Positions 1-11,237 are shown, counted from the first letter of the stretch. The stretch is 64,000 bases of DNA from Coenobita brevimanus (GCA_032717465.1 CM064713.1:11625916-11689915), one strand, 5' to 3'. The notes: a model not told the origin generated them from the letters alone. Translations and numbers: made by a program.

Positions 1-371
1 TTCCTGGACTTGATGGGGAAATATTAGCTAGGGCCTGTATCCTCCCTTAAAGTATTTGCCGAATTGAGAAATTATTTGTTCTGTGAATCAACATTCATTT
101 CAGGAAATTTTCAGGAACTACAGCTTCAAATGAGTTGTGTGTAATTCTGGAAATATACCTGAAATTCTATTACTGGTACCAATGTCTTATAATGTTATTA
201 ATATGAATCTCATTTATTTGTCGGAAATCAGTTTTATTTTACCAAACCAAGCTAAACCAACCAGCCTAACCTCAGAACTAACTTAGAGATTAAGAAGAGA
301 GGATAACTGCAGTAGGCCAATAGACTCATGCAGGTACCAAAAGAGTGTGACTAATCTACCCGGCCTAGAAC
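1..371. other. Unannotated AT-rich flank
   Basis: No coding signal or structured repeat was recognised here. The stretch includes a short run rich in CCTAACC/AACCAA-type words near 240-280. It is the left flank of the hAT element that follows, and its last 8 bases belong to that element's target duplication. Confidence 0.5.
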
Positions 372-394
372 AGCCCATGCAGTGCTCTCACTTT
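372..394 (+). repeat. hAT left end: 8-bp target duplication plus 15-bp terminal inverted repeat
   Basis: Bases 372-379 read AGCCCATG, and the same 8-mer stands at 4654-4661. Bases 380-394 read CAGTGCTCTCACTTT, which is the exact reverse complement of 4639-4653. An 8-bp duplication and a CA-starting terminal repeat are the normal signature of hAT transposition. Just inside lie several AAGGTAATT words, the kind of subterminal repeat that hAT transposases bind. Confidence 0.95.
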
Positions 395-576
395 CAAGGT
401 AATTACCTTGAATCAAGTAATTGAAGAGCTTTCAAGGTAATTTTCAAGGTACGAGAATTTTTAAGGTAATTTCAAGGTAATATGAAGATAAGTGCAAGGT
501 AATTCGGGTTTTTTTGGGGTGCGAATATAAAGGATTCTTCTTTTGAAATTCCACGATTCGGTGAAACTGAGCTGGG

Positions 577-602
577 TTTTTTTTTTTTTTTTTTTTTTTT
601 TT
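577..602. repeat. Poly-T run
   Basis: An uninterrupted run of about 26 T lies in the 5' leader of the hAT element. On the other strand it is a poly-A tract. No SINE body adjoins it. Confidence 0.8.
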
Positions 603-1267
603 AAATATGGCTAGGAGCAATATGATATTGGTAACACTGATTCTGGTAACACTTGCAAGTCCACATGAGCACAGTTGACTGAGCTGAGCTTCGCAAACCA
701 TTCACGTCCACTCTACAAATGTTATACACACGTTGCATTCTAGTGTTCAGGGCTCAGGCTTCAGATCTCTTAACTAGTCTTATACCCAGTATTAGAGCTA
801 GCTACGACAACTAAAGGTAAGCAATAATCATTGTTGTTAATTAATAGTAGATTTTTACCCCTTCAAGAGGAAAACAATATTCCGGTGTAACTTATAAACT
901 GGTGGCTACCATTTGAGAATTTTATTGTTTAGGCCAAAAAGACTGATTTATTAGTTTTATGTGTTGTGAGTTTTAGCCATGTCTACGACCAAAGTTGGTA
1001 TAGGGCCTACCGGTATTTGTTTTTCTTTAAATTATGGCTTTAGTTATAGACAAATGTATTTACCTTTGAATATTCCGATCATGCATAAGGTAATGCGCTG
1101 ATCATTGCTATGTGAATTGTGGAATAACAGTTCTATGTATTTTTTCTTGTTTTATTTGATCAATGCTTGCTGAAAGTTGTGGCCCCTTGGCATTTTCTCA
1201 AAATTTTTTCGGTTTTTGTTTACTTATGGACCGGGTCCAATTTTTTTAATTTTATTTTTTTTATTCG

Positions 1268-1271
<4 letters not shown>

Positions 1272-1318
<47 letters not shown>
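1272..1318. repeat. (TA)n microsatellite
   Basis: A pure TA dinucleotide array of about 47 bp lies inside the hAT leader. It is the first of about a dozen (TA)n arrays in the window. Confidence 0.95.
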
Positions 1319-1321
<3 letters not shown>

Positions 1322-1786
1322 AGTTGATGAGAAGTCGGTGAGGTTAGATTAGGGTAGGTCTAACCTAACATTTTACATCAATTCTGACATTTTTACTGTT
1401 GAATGGAGACCATTTTTATGCTAAGCAAATATGTGTATTGACAGGTTATGTCCTTTCAATGGAGAATGCAAATAAACCTTTTCGCATTTCATCTGAACAG
1501 GGCGTCAATCGGGAGTTAGTTTTTGAACTACTAAAACAACTGAGCTTCTGTGATAAAGTACTAATCTACAGTACATAGACCTAGTCAAAAGCAACCTATC
1601 AAAGACTGATATTTTTCATATAGAATTTTAAATAGCCTACATTAATTCCAAACAAATTTTAATAAGTTCATTTGCTTGTTTTCAGCGGTTTTAAATTTAT
1701 TTTTATTTTACAAGTTTCTGGAATATAATAGAAAATGCATTGTTTTCTCTCTAGTTTATATTGTAATTTCATATTGCTTCAGAAAT

Positions 1787-3810
1787 ATGGCATCAGCTGT
1801 TGTGACGGACTCGGATGTGACTTCGAGTGATGAGGAAGTCATTGCGGGTATATCAAGTGGTAGTAACTCAAAGGGTCAAGATAAACAGCTCACAACCAGT
1901 GTTAAAAAGAAACGTAAAAAATTTACTCAAGGATTCCGAGACGAGTGGCTGCAGAACACAATATTCAAGACCTGGTTGCAGTCCCCTGCACAGGGAAGTA
2001 CTAAGCCAGTTTGTAAATTTTGTTTGACTACTGTTCCATGTGCAAAGTCAGGACTTGAAAGTCAAGCCAAATCAGCAATGCACTTGAAAAATGCTAGCAT
2101 ACAAAATTCACAAGTGCCCATTAAACAAGCCATTCAAAACACCCACAAGAACTGTACTCTCTTAAAACAGAAAGCCGTATATGTGCATTTGTTGCTGAAC
2201 ATAACTTACCCTTTTCTCTTTCACAACCCATACTTCAACTTATTAAAGCCTCTTGTCCAACAAACAAGGGTGAACATGAGAAACTGCAAAATCTTAAAAT
2301 GTCTGCAACCAAATGTACAAACATAATGAGACAGGGGTTAGGTTATCATTTTTCCAAAGAACTTGTTGACAAATTGAAGGTTACCAAATTCAGTGTGATC
2401 CCAGACGAAACTACTGATGTTAGTAGTGAAAAACAACTAGCGCTCTGTGTAATGTACTATGATTATGATACACATGAAGTTGTAACATCATTTTTTGACA
2501 TGGTGAAAGTCCAAAAATGTGATGCAGAATCTCTCTATGTATCACTGAAAAAATCCTTTGAAGAGAAGGAAATTCCACTGGATAATATCATAGGTTACTG
2601 TTCTGATACATGTAATGTGATGTTCGGTGAACACCAGAGTGTAACATCTCTTATGAAAGCAGATCTCCCTCATGTGACATTTGTTCGTTGTAGCTGTCAC
2701 ATGATTCATTTGTGTGTTTCCCATGCATGTTTAAAGCTCTCAGTTTCCCTTGAGGACCTGTGTAGAAATGTCTTTTCCTATTTTAGTAGGTCAAGCTTAC
2801 GTAGACAAGAGCTGGAAGAGTTCCAAGAGTTTTTAGATATCACTCCCCACAAGCTCTTAAGCTACGGTCAGACCAGATGGGTATCACTGGAGGCATGTGT
2901 GGATAGAATCTTAGAACAGTGGGATGCTTTAAGGCTCTACTACACTAGTGTGGTAAGTGAAAAGAAAGATCCTTCACATGTGACCGAGAGCATTCTTACC
3001 AGTCTAAGTAACCAGTTCATCAAGGCTCAATTGGAGTTTATTCAGGTACAGCTAAAGAGAACTAACCAGTTCAATAAAATATTCCAAAGTGATAAACCCA
3101 TGCTTCATTCTCTAGACAGTAGGTTACAAATGCTGCTTCGAGAGGTAATGAGTGACTATATACATTTAAACTATGTAAGAGAATGTGATCCTTACACTCT
3201 GGACTTTCAAGATGAGAATAAAAGAGTCCCCATAAGTCAGGTATATATTGGTATGAATGCCACAGAAACACAGTCAAACCCCCCAGCCTGTCATGACAAA
3301 GAGGGGATCAAGATATTCAAACGGAATTGTTTGTCATTTCTGATAGAATTAACCATTCAGATTAGGTCAAGGTTTGCAACAATTCCTCTGGCTTTCCTGG
3401 AGTTCTTGAACCCTCAGAATGCTCTGAAAAGACAACCAAATAGTCTTGCAAATGTGTTCAAAGCAATGCCCTACCTAGGTGAGATATGTAGTAAGGAAAT
3501 AGCAGATATGGAGTGGCGGCAGTTAGCTTTAGAAGGGCAGTTCAAAGATGTGAAAGATCCAGTAGAATTTTGACAAAAGCAATTCCGGCAAGTAAACATC
3601 AATGGAGAGAAGAAATATCCAAACCTTTGTAAAGTTGTAGAGACGGCTCTTTCCTTGCCCCATTCAAATGCATCCGTAGAAAGGATTTTTAGCCATTTGA
3701 GGCGCATCAAAACTGATATGAGAAATTCATTGAAAGGAGAGAGCCTGGTAGGTCTTTTACATACAAAGTATGGTCTGAAAAGAAAGGGAATATCAAGTGA
3801 TCAGCTATAA
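1787..3810 (+). pseudogene. hAT transposase with BED zinc finger, frameshifted and with a premature stop
   Basis: This enzyme would cut and paste the surrounding element. The ATG at 1787 opens an acidic N-terminus, followed by a Lys-rich stretch and a BED-type finger with a CKFC pair and a downstream His (about residues 60-100). The frame then shifts by one near 2150-2167. The catalytic domain follows: PDETTDV with the first acidic residue, CSDTCN with the second, the CSCHMIHLC motif typical of hAT, and a TRW motif. A TGA at 3571-3573 interrupts the frame, but coding continues in the same frame to the TAA at 3808. That last stretch holds the hAT dimerisation signature (LSLPHSNASVERIFS). I chose 1787 because an upstream Met at 1676 adds only a hydrophobic, intron-like leader. 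The gene is dead unless the breaks are spliced or read through. Assignment to hAT is firm; the subfamily is not. Confidence 0.92.
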
Positions 3811-4638
3811 GTGGATGAAAAACTAGTAAAAGATATGGGGAAGATAGTTTGTAATGCAACTGATGAGGAAGATACTGTTAGAAAAATTCAAGTAATATGC
3901 AGTTATGCACTGCATCCCACTAAGTCTTGTTCAGTTGTTTGATTCCTGTAGGTCAGGTATTTTAGGTAAAATGACATTTCCATTTATGTTTATACAGTAA
4001 TTGTATAGTCTCTCTTTTTATGTGTATTCCTGTAAGTCTCTGTGTTGAATTACACTCACGTCGGTAAGTAGTGGATCAGGCTGAGAACCCCATATGACAC
4101 TTCAACCACGAACACACAAATTCGAATACACTCGTCTGCCATTTCAGCTAGTTTGTTTGACCAAGTCAAGGGTAGTGGATAGACAAGTGTGTGTGAATGT
4201 GTGTGTTAGTGGTTGCAGCAGTGTATTGTGACATGCTTAGCTTGGTTCACTACTGAACATCGTGAGTGTACATACTGTTTTATAAAAAGGATTGCCTTAT
4301 GGCACCATTACTATTCCATGAAAAGTTTTTTTTATATAATACTGCAAGTGACATTTTTTTCCAAAGCTAAATTACTTAGTTACCCAACTTTCGAAAAGGA
4401 TATTTAAATGATATACACATAAATATGATAATTAATACTTATTTTTATTTTCAATGTATTATTGTCCATATTTTGTGTAATATAGGAAATATATATATTA
4501 AAGCATTATTTACTATTTTCAATGCGTTGCCTATATTTACTGTAATTTAGGAAGCATATATGGAAGCATTATTTGTCAAGATAATTCTGTTGAATTCAAG
4601 GTAATTTCGGAGTGGTTTTAGGGTAATCATTGCTGGCA

Positions 4639-4661
4639 AAAGTGAGAGCACTGAGCCCATG
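4639..4661 (-). repeat. hAT right end: 15-bp terminal inverted repeat plus target duplication
   Basis: This is the mirror of the left end. Bases 4639-4653 are the inverted repeat and 4654-4661 are the duplicated AGCCCATG. Subterminal AAGGTAATT words also occur just inside (near 4600-4625), which matches the arrangement at the left end. Confidence 0.95.
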
Positions 4662-5496
4662 TTTGGCCGCTCCCACGAGTGTGTGAATAATCCATCCTGC
4701 TTACAATAGCTGAAGCAGGCCCAAGCTAGTCTGCTCTCACAGACGTGTGACTACAAGAATGACAATTTGTATATGCAACCTGTACCTGTTATATGTTTAT
4801 TTAGCCTATTCTTGGAATTTTCTGAAGAGGGGACAGTAACTACATCACTGGGTAACCTATTACATTCATCACATGCTAGATTCCCAGTCTCCCCCTTGAT
4901 CTCACTTATCAAGAAGACTAACGTGTACTGTATGTATTTTCCAGCTACCTACATTACACAAAAGCAATATGACATGTCTGTTTACCTTGAGGGATGCCCC
5001 AGTGAACTTTGACGGGATGTTTTCCAAATAATGGTAAAGATCGCCGTATCTGAGATCTGGTTTTGGAAACCAATTCTTGAAACTAGTAAATTTCTTCCTG
5101 GATATGGTTTACGGATCCAGCCCCAAACACTTTATCTTCTTCTGGTACAGTTCCTGATGGCACTGATCAAGATTTCTGCATATTTCTAAGAGCTCCATCT
5201 CGGACAGCCCTGTCTGGACAACCATTACTGCAAGGAGTTTGCCAGCCAATATAGAGTCGTAAACAAAAGTCACGGGATTCTGTGACGTCACTGGAAAAGG
5301 TCTATATATAAATTTTATATATTTGGGCCGCTGTGCTCCTGATAGGGCGGAAGGGGATTGGATGCTGGACAGATGAATGCTAAATACGGACGTAAGTTGC
5401 AATCATGTTAATATTAAACAAGAGAGAACTAATGTGCCACATACAGTAGTATACACTGGTAAAGATGTGCTTAGGAGCCTCGTAAGCATCTTTGCG
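4662..5496. other. No recognised gene
   Basis: This is ordinary AT-rich sequence with short open frames on both strands, none showing a recognisable motif. A TATA-like TCTATATATAA word occurs near 5301, but nothing downstream supports a promoter. Confidence 0.4.
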
Positions 5497-5648
5497 TCTA
5501 TCTATAGCCAGGCGCCATAATCCCGTAAAGGGTGGCAGTTTGTCTTTGAGTTAGTTGTTTTACGGGGAGGGGCACTAACCCTTCACCAACCTACTTGTTG
5601 ACACGTAGAGAACACGTATGGGTTGGTTATATGGTTACCACCCAGCAA
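5497..5648 (-). mobile_element. SINE fragment with LINE-A-like tail
   Basis: Read on the reverse strand, this piece shares a module containing GTTAGTGCCCCTCCC and GTAAAACAA with the body of the 5S-headed SINE at 41336-41567. It ends in a GGC-CACCC-GGGAT-GGCG tail followed by (TAGA)n, matching the 3' end of LINE-A. Its 5' edge (GGTGGTAACCATATAACC) also occurs in the dispersed repeats near 31225 and 62490, so the element is modular. The 5S head is missing here. Confidence 0.65.
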
Positions 5649-7119
5649 TGTAAATTATTTCTTGGCCTACAGAAAACCATTAGGCTTGTCACTCAATGTA
5701 AAGCCACCTGAAAAAGAAAGAGGAGTAATAAAAAGTGACAGGAAAGATGAGAGAAATAGGAAGAGAGGGGGCAGACACAGAAAGAGAATGATAAAGGTGA
5801 AGGAATATCATCTCATAATTCATCTGCTATTTATTCCCATGCCATAGTGCAAAATTACCAACAAGCCATTTAGTGAACAGTATATTATGGATCATACTAA
5901 CTTTCCAGGCTGTGTTTCCATTCGCTTATCTTCGTTACTTTTTTAATTTCTGATTTTGTTAAGGGTCAGTAAAGAAGGGGAACATTATCAGGACAAAATT
6001 GAGAGTATTTGTAACCAGACTGTGGTGAAGGAAGTACTGTGCTGAAGTGAGTACGTACTGTTTTGAAGGAAGTACTATGTTGAAGGAAGTACTGTTCTGT
6101 GTTGTCTTAGTGATTTGTGGATGCTGTACTGGTTTTACTTGAACTTAGCCCAATCTTGCCATCTCTCCATCTTGAATTCTGAGTTGCAACAATAGATTAA
6201 CACTAGAAAATGGTGCAAATCACGAAGTGCTGTGGAATGGATGCAAAGCCATAGCAGTGTCTTCTTCTATCATCTAGCGATGTGAAATAAATTGCAAAGA
6301 ATGGAATTCTAGGCCAAGTTACCATAGTGTAAAAGAACTATAGTTAGGATGATGGTTGTCTTGCATGCAGGTTTGAATCCCCAAAAGGTGAATGTAGGTT
6401 TTTCTATTATGCTGATGTTAGAGGTGTAGGCTGGTCACTTTTTTTTCTTACTTTTTTTAATTCAAGGAAGAAGGAAACCAAGGCCAGCCTGTCTTAGATT
6501 ATGAAAGCCTTGGGTCCCCACACCTTACAGGGGATAATATGCTTGATACAAATGTTTTTAAAAAAGCCCAAATTTTGAGTTAGAAGAAGATTGCAAAGAA
6601 AATAGAGAAATTTGTATGTATACTCTGTTCACTTTAATTAGGTACAGAAATCCCATCTCCATCTTGAATATGTGTACTGAGCTTAACACTAGAATATGGT
6701 GCTAGTCACAAAGAAGTGCTATGGAATGCATGTTGAGTCTTGGTATTCTATTATAAATTAATAATCCTGGATTAGTCATTAAAACAAGGAAAGCTATTTT
6801 TTTAATGATTGTCTTTGCTGAAAAGAGTATATGTACTGTGCTATAAGACCTGCTTAGTCTAGTTAATAAATGATAAACGAAGCACAATATACAGTAACTA
6901 CTCTTTGAGGATACTCCAGACAGCTTGTTTACGAGCTGAGATGAAATTTTTTTCCTCTAAATGTCATATATTCATTTTAATATAGCCTTAATATTCTTCA
7001 AGTATTGCAGTACAGGCTCGCTTTCTTGCCAAAATTAGCAACCCCTGTCCCCTCCACTTTTAGAGAAAAGATGACGCCCATGCTTCTCCGAGAATGTAAT
7101 AGATTATTCTAGTATATAG
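5649..7119. repeat. Non-coding stretch with a direct duplication
   Basis: No gene was recognised. Near 6015-6105 a GAAGGAAGTACT word repeats in tandem. Bases 6157-6275 and 6645-6760 are diverged direct copies that share CATCTCCATCTTGAAT and TAACACTAGAA followed by ATGGTGC, about 485 bp apart. The spacer shows no open frame of note. Confidence 0.5.
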
Positions 7120-7335
7120 GAAGCTAATATAAGGATAGGGAAGGGACTAGAGGATTTTTCATTTCAGTTGAGTTTAATTCAGTGTCAGTTCAGTGTCACT
7201 GCAGTTAGTGAAGATTGTATAACGCCAGTACCTGTGAAAACAGTGAAGTGTAGTTGGCAAACGTTAAGTGTAATTATTTGGTAATTTAAGACAGCAAACT
7301 TGAGAAGCCAGTGTTTATTTACCACTCCTTTGTAG
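7120..7335 (+). repeat. Degenerate LTR-like fragment (same family as the LTR at 18590-19038)
   Basis: Shared blocks in the same order as 18725-18900 include GACTAGAGG, CAGTTGAGTTTA-like, GTGAAGTG-AGTTGG, TTGGTAA and GAGAAGC. The other copy leads into a primer-binding-like site and gag, so this looks like the R-U5 part of a solo or truncated LTR. No internal region follows. Confidence 0.5.
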
Positions 7336-7339
7336 AGGT

Positions 7340-7525
7340 GTATCGGATATCCGCATCTGCATCCACATATTATTCACATTTTTTTAACAATCTGCATCTC
7401 CATCCAAATTTGCAATGCAAGTAACATCCGCATCCGCAGTAATGGTAAATTTAACATCCACATCCGCATCCGCAGTAGTGGTAAATTTAACATCCACATC
7501 CGCGTCCACATCCGCATTTTGAGAA
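7340..7525. repeat. Degenerate (CATCCG)n hexanucleotide repeat
   Basis: CATCCG, CATCCA and CATCTG hexamers recur through the stretch, with a longer internal unit of about 50 bp (GGTAAATTTAACATCCACATCCG) seen at least twice. It begins right at the end of the LTR-like fragment. Confidence 0.75.
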
Positions 7526-7611
7526 TGAGGATATGAGGATATTACAAAACATATCAGTGCATAAAATTAGTCTAAGAACTAAAGGAGTCGTTATGCTTGT
7601 ATGCTACAACC

Positions 7612-8012
7612 AATTCAGATATTGAAAAAATCAGCAACACTGAATGGATGTTATTAGCCCAATGTGTAAAGGATTAAAACCCTATGAGGAAATCACGAAA
7701 CAACTGATTAGCTTTTCCTTCTCAATCAGTGATGTGATACCACTTTTAGTTTCCTTGAAAACCGCCCTTCAAACAAACGTGAGTGAAGTATCAGTAACTC
7801 ATGCTCAAAGCACAGACTCATGCTCAGAGTCTGAAGAATCTGAAGATCATAATACTGATAAAGAGTTAGAGGAAACTACTAATGTAATAAACTTTATGAA
7901 ACAAACAATGAGGGCTGAGCTTGAAAAAAATTTGCTGGCCTTGAAAGTATGGACATTTACAGAGTTGGCTCAAATGAAAGCCAATGAAATTCTACGTAGG
8001 ATGATAAAATAA
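7612..8012 (+). pseudogene. hAT (ZBED-like) transposase relic, C-terminal half
   Basis: The reading begins NSDIEKISNTEWMLLAQC and, after a one-base frameshift near 7665, continues as GLKPYEEITKQL, SISDVIPLLVSLKTAL and MRAELEKNLLAL before a stop. The order W-x-L-x(6)-LKPFEE-T-x-SISxVIPL is the pattern of the ZBED/hAT transposase region before the dimerisation domain. A Ser/Glu-rich acidic loop separates the blocks. It is unrelated in sequence to the complete hAT at 380-4653. No terminal repeats were found, so this is an isolated fragment. Confidence 0.6.
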
Positions 8013-8532
8013 AAACACAACAGTGGTGAGAAAAGTTTTTCACTAGAGCTCCCCGAATAAAAAATCTGTTGTCTGTCGGAAATGGGTTTTACTTTTTCGC
8101 TTATTATTCGAACACCATAACTCATATCAAACTGGGACCTCCGGCATTTGAAAGCTAATAAAATTCTTCTTCAAATGATGGTTTAACATGTAGAGATTGA
8201 TTAATAAACATTCAGCTTATGATGTTGGGAAGTGAAATCTATGATCCTGAATGTTTATTCCGAGGGCCCTAACGTACATAAATGTGTTTTTCTGATGTTT
8301 TGTTTTTTTTGTTTTTTTTGCTTAACCTGTAGAACAAACATCGATGAATAGGAATATGTGGCTTTTGTGGCGAAATAAGTAGGTTTGGGTGGTGACAATA
8401 AGCTGAGAATACAAATTTTTAAAGCACACGGCAGCCTGGGGTGGGGTGAGAGAAAAGCCAGCACGTCACGGCACAGAAAACTTATTAACTTATCTGTGCG
8501 GGAGGGGGTTAATAAGTATTATGCCCAGATAT
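8013..8532. other. No recognised gene; expected site of the Gypsy 3' LTR
   Basis: This is the downstream side of the reverse-strand Gypsy element. I looked for the sequence that starts its 5' LTR-like end (TGTAATGATCCC at 13094) and did not see it, so the 3' LTR is missing or too diverged. Confidence 0.4.
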
Positions 8533-9680
8533 TCAGAGAACTAGTTTATCAGGCTTATGAACCAATTTGCCACTTTTCGTTTGTATTTCTGGAACCTCGT
8601 GTCTACTACTATCAACTGGGCTACTTAAGTCTCCTGTCTGTGACTGTAATCCTGCTCGATGGCTCTGACTGCAAAGAGAAGGCTGTATAGTGAAGTCACC
8701 ATCGGAACATGCCAACTCTTCCAGGTCCCCAGTATTTGGTCTCCTGTTTACTGCTTCAGGTTTATCACTTATTTCGACCAAATGCTGACGATTCCTCCTG
8801 TACAATTTGCCATTAGTGTGCAGGACTATATATAACCTAGGTGCAACAACAACTGCTTTTTTCCATTCACCTTTCTTGATGTCATCTTTCATCCTCACCA
8901 TATTTCCTTCCTCCAACATCGGCAGAGGTTTGGCTGTTTTATCATAATGATATTTCTGTGATACTCGTTACTCTTCAAGTTTTGTTTTTATGTATGCTAG
9001 ATCTTGTATGTGTGGAGCTAGCACTGATGATGATGTTGGCAGTGTGGTTTTAGTGCATCTCCCGAAGAGTAACTCTGCAGGACTAACATCACCTACAATG
9101 GGAGTATTTCTGTAATCTAGAACACTCAGGTAAGGGTCACAACCATCTTTTTTAGTTTCAGTTAGTATCTTCTTCAGTGTCTGAACTGTTTTTTCTGCCA
9201 GACCATTGCTGCGAGAATAATATGGGGAGGATGGAGTATGAGTTATACCATAGGATTTACAGATCTGTTCAAACTCTTTAGCCACAAACTGTGGACGATT
9301 GTCTGTGTGTAGAATCTGAGAAATACCATGTCTGGAAAACTGTGACTTACAATAGGTAATGACTGTTTGCATACAGTCTTTTCAAGGAGACTGAATTCAA
9401 AATATTTACCGGTACTATAATAATCTAACATGTAAGGCTTTCTATTCCATTCAAAGAGATCAACCCCCAGTATGAGCCATGGAAGTTCTGGTATTTATGA
9501 GGGATAAGTGGTTCCTTAGTTTGATGCATCTAGTAGGTGTTACAAGTATCACAACAGGATATTACATCTTTGATTTCAGAGGTCAGAACAGCAGATCTCG
9601 AGCAGGCCTGAGAGATTTCGCTACTCCTTGATGTGATTTACGTATTTCTTTAAACATTTTACCTCTCAATTCCCTTGGTA
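8533..9680 (-). pseudogene. Gypsy integrase, broken
   Basis: Integrase would insert the element's cDNA into the genome. In order: a His half of the HHCC zinc site in SHQGVAKSLRPARDLLF, its Cys half in SCCDTC after an in-frame stop, then the catalytic core. The core shows the first Asp near LDYYSTGKYFE, the second in LHTDNRPQF and the Glu in SNGLAEKTV, which is the D,D,E triad. The C-terminal part (128 aa, ending at 8533) has the basic LYRRNRQHL segment that usually follows the core in this family. At least three frame changes separate the pieces. Confidence 0.85.
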
Positions 9681-9939
9681 TTATAATCTTATCAAGTGTA
9701 AAAAGTAGACCATCATGATAGCTAATTTCATGTTTGAGTGACCAATATGCTCGTATACACTCAGGACCTTTAGATCTACTCTCTGGCCATCCCTTCTTGT
9801 TAATTTCTACCAGCTTTTGTAGGACTGGGTCTTGGTCAGTAAAGCTTTTAAGCTCCACAAGCTTATCTTCAGGCAAACTGCTGGCAGCAATACTATTTAT
9901 TTCAAAGCATTCTTTCTCTTTGTTAATTTCTTCTTTAGG

Positions 9940-10395
9940 CCACTCAACTTTGCTTTGAGCATCAGCTACAAACATCTCAACTCCTTCCCTGTACTTAACT
10001 TTAATACAGTATTTTTGTAGTCTAAGGTGCATTCTCTGCAGTCTCAAAGGAGTAGACGCCAGAGGATTCCTGACAATAGCTTCTAGAGGATTATGATCTG
10101 TCTCTACAACAATGTTATCCTTACCATAAAGGTATGCATGAAATCTTTCTACTCCAAAAAATATAGCAAGTAACTCTTTCTCTATCTGGGCATTTTTTTT
10201 TTTTTTTTTCAGATTTTGATAAAGACCTAGCTGCATATGGTACTGAATGACCTTGCATTATACAGGCACCTAGCGCAAAGCTTGAGGCATCTACAGAGAG
10301 TAACACAGGTGCGTTAACATGATAGAATTTTAGAACAGGTGCCTTAACAAGGTCTTTCAGTTTCTGAAAGCTGTCTGTCTGTTTGTCCTCCTAAC
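9940..10395 (-). pseudogene. Gypsy RNase H domain with internal poly-A tract
   Basis: This domain would degrade the RNA strand during reverse transcription. LSVDASSFALGACIMQ carries the first catalytic Asp; AQIEKELLAIFFG carries the Glu; VETDHNPL carries the next Asp. Between the first and second motifs the sequence runs into about 18 A residues on the coding strand, encoding KKKKK where related proteins have a short KNYAQIEKE join, so this is probably slippage at an A-rich codon run. It shifts the frame. Confidence 0.8.
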
Positions 10396-10639
10396 AGAAG
10401 TCAATGTCTTTCTCCAGCAGAACACGTGAGGGTTCTGTAACATTGGGAAGGTTTGGTACAAATTTATCCAAATAGTTGGTCATACCCCAGAACAGCTGCA
10501 ACTCTCTCTTGTTCTGTGGGGTATAGGAAACCTAACAACAGCTTCCAGCTTCTTTGGATCAGTATGGATGCCATTTTCAGCCACAACATGACCAATGTAT
10601 GCAACCTTGTTAGTTTTCAGCTTGATCTTGTTGGGGTTA

Positions 10640-11237
10640 AGCTTTAGGTTTCTCTGTCTGCATCTCTGTAATACATCTTTTAATCTGCGGTCATGATCTT
10701 ACTCGGTGCGTCTATGATGTCATCCATGATGATTTCTACACCTTCGAGATCATCAAGAAGCTCATGCCTCCTTCTGTGATATATCTCCGGGGCTGGGATG
10801 CCAAATGGTAGTCTAAGCCTCTAAGGTACCTATATCTCCCAAAACAGGTATTAAAGGTCAACAATTTAGAAGAATCTTCATCAACCTTAAGTTGCCAAAA
10901 CCTCTTCGTTGCATCCAACACAGAAAACATTTTAGCACCTACTACAGTAATCTGGTGGATACTTCCTCAGTTGTAGGAAGTGGGTACTATTGTCTCTTTA
11001 AGGCTTGATTTAGGTCTCTAGGATCCAGAAAGATGCGCAAAATATTGCCCTTACCAATTTCAACCATACTATTAACCCAGTCTGTTGGCTTACTTTCTTT
11101 AACAATCACTCCAAGATTTTCCATGTGATCTAGCTCCTCAAGCCTATCTCTTTGAGCGACTGGTATTTTCTAAGGTGGTTGAGCCACAGGGGAAATACTT
11201 CCATCAACTTGATGATTAACTACAGCCTCAAGGCATC
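10640..11237 (-). pseudogene. Gypsy reverse transcriptase, broken
   Basis: The reverse-strand reading carries DWVNSMV, ILRIFLDPRDLNQAL, FSVLDATKRFWQLKVDE and FGRYRYLR, the successive palm and finger motifs of Gypsy reverse transcriptase. The catalytic Asp sits in VLDATKRFWQ. The YxDD box reads IIMDDII. Stops and a frameshift lie between the blocks (for example before YPLPTTEEV). It copies the element RNA to DNA in the particle. Confidence 0.85.

Larger units (their letters stand above)
380..4653 (+). mobile_element. Complete hAT DNA transposon, 4274 bp, transposase inactivated
   Basis: The element is bounded by perfect 15-bp inverted repeats and an 8-bp direct target duplication, and it contains a single plus-strand hAT transposase gene with an upstream leader of about 1.4 kb. 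A poly-T run (577-602) and a (TA)n array (1272-1318) lie in the leader. Because both ends and the duplication are intact, it integrated as a whole and has not been rearranged since. The transposase has one frameshift and one in-frame stop, so it is probably not autonomous now, but its ends could still be mobilised by a related enzyme. The intact duplication suggests a moderately recent insertion. Confidence 0.95.
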
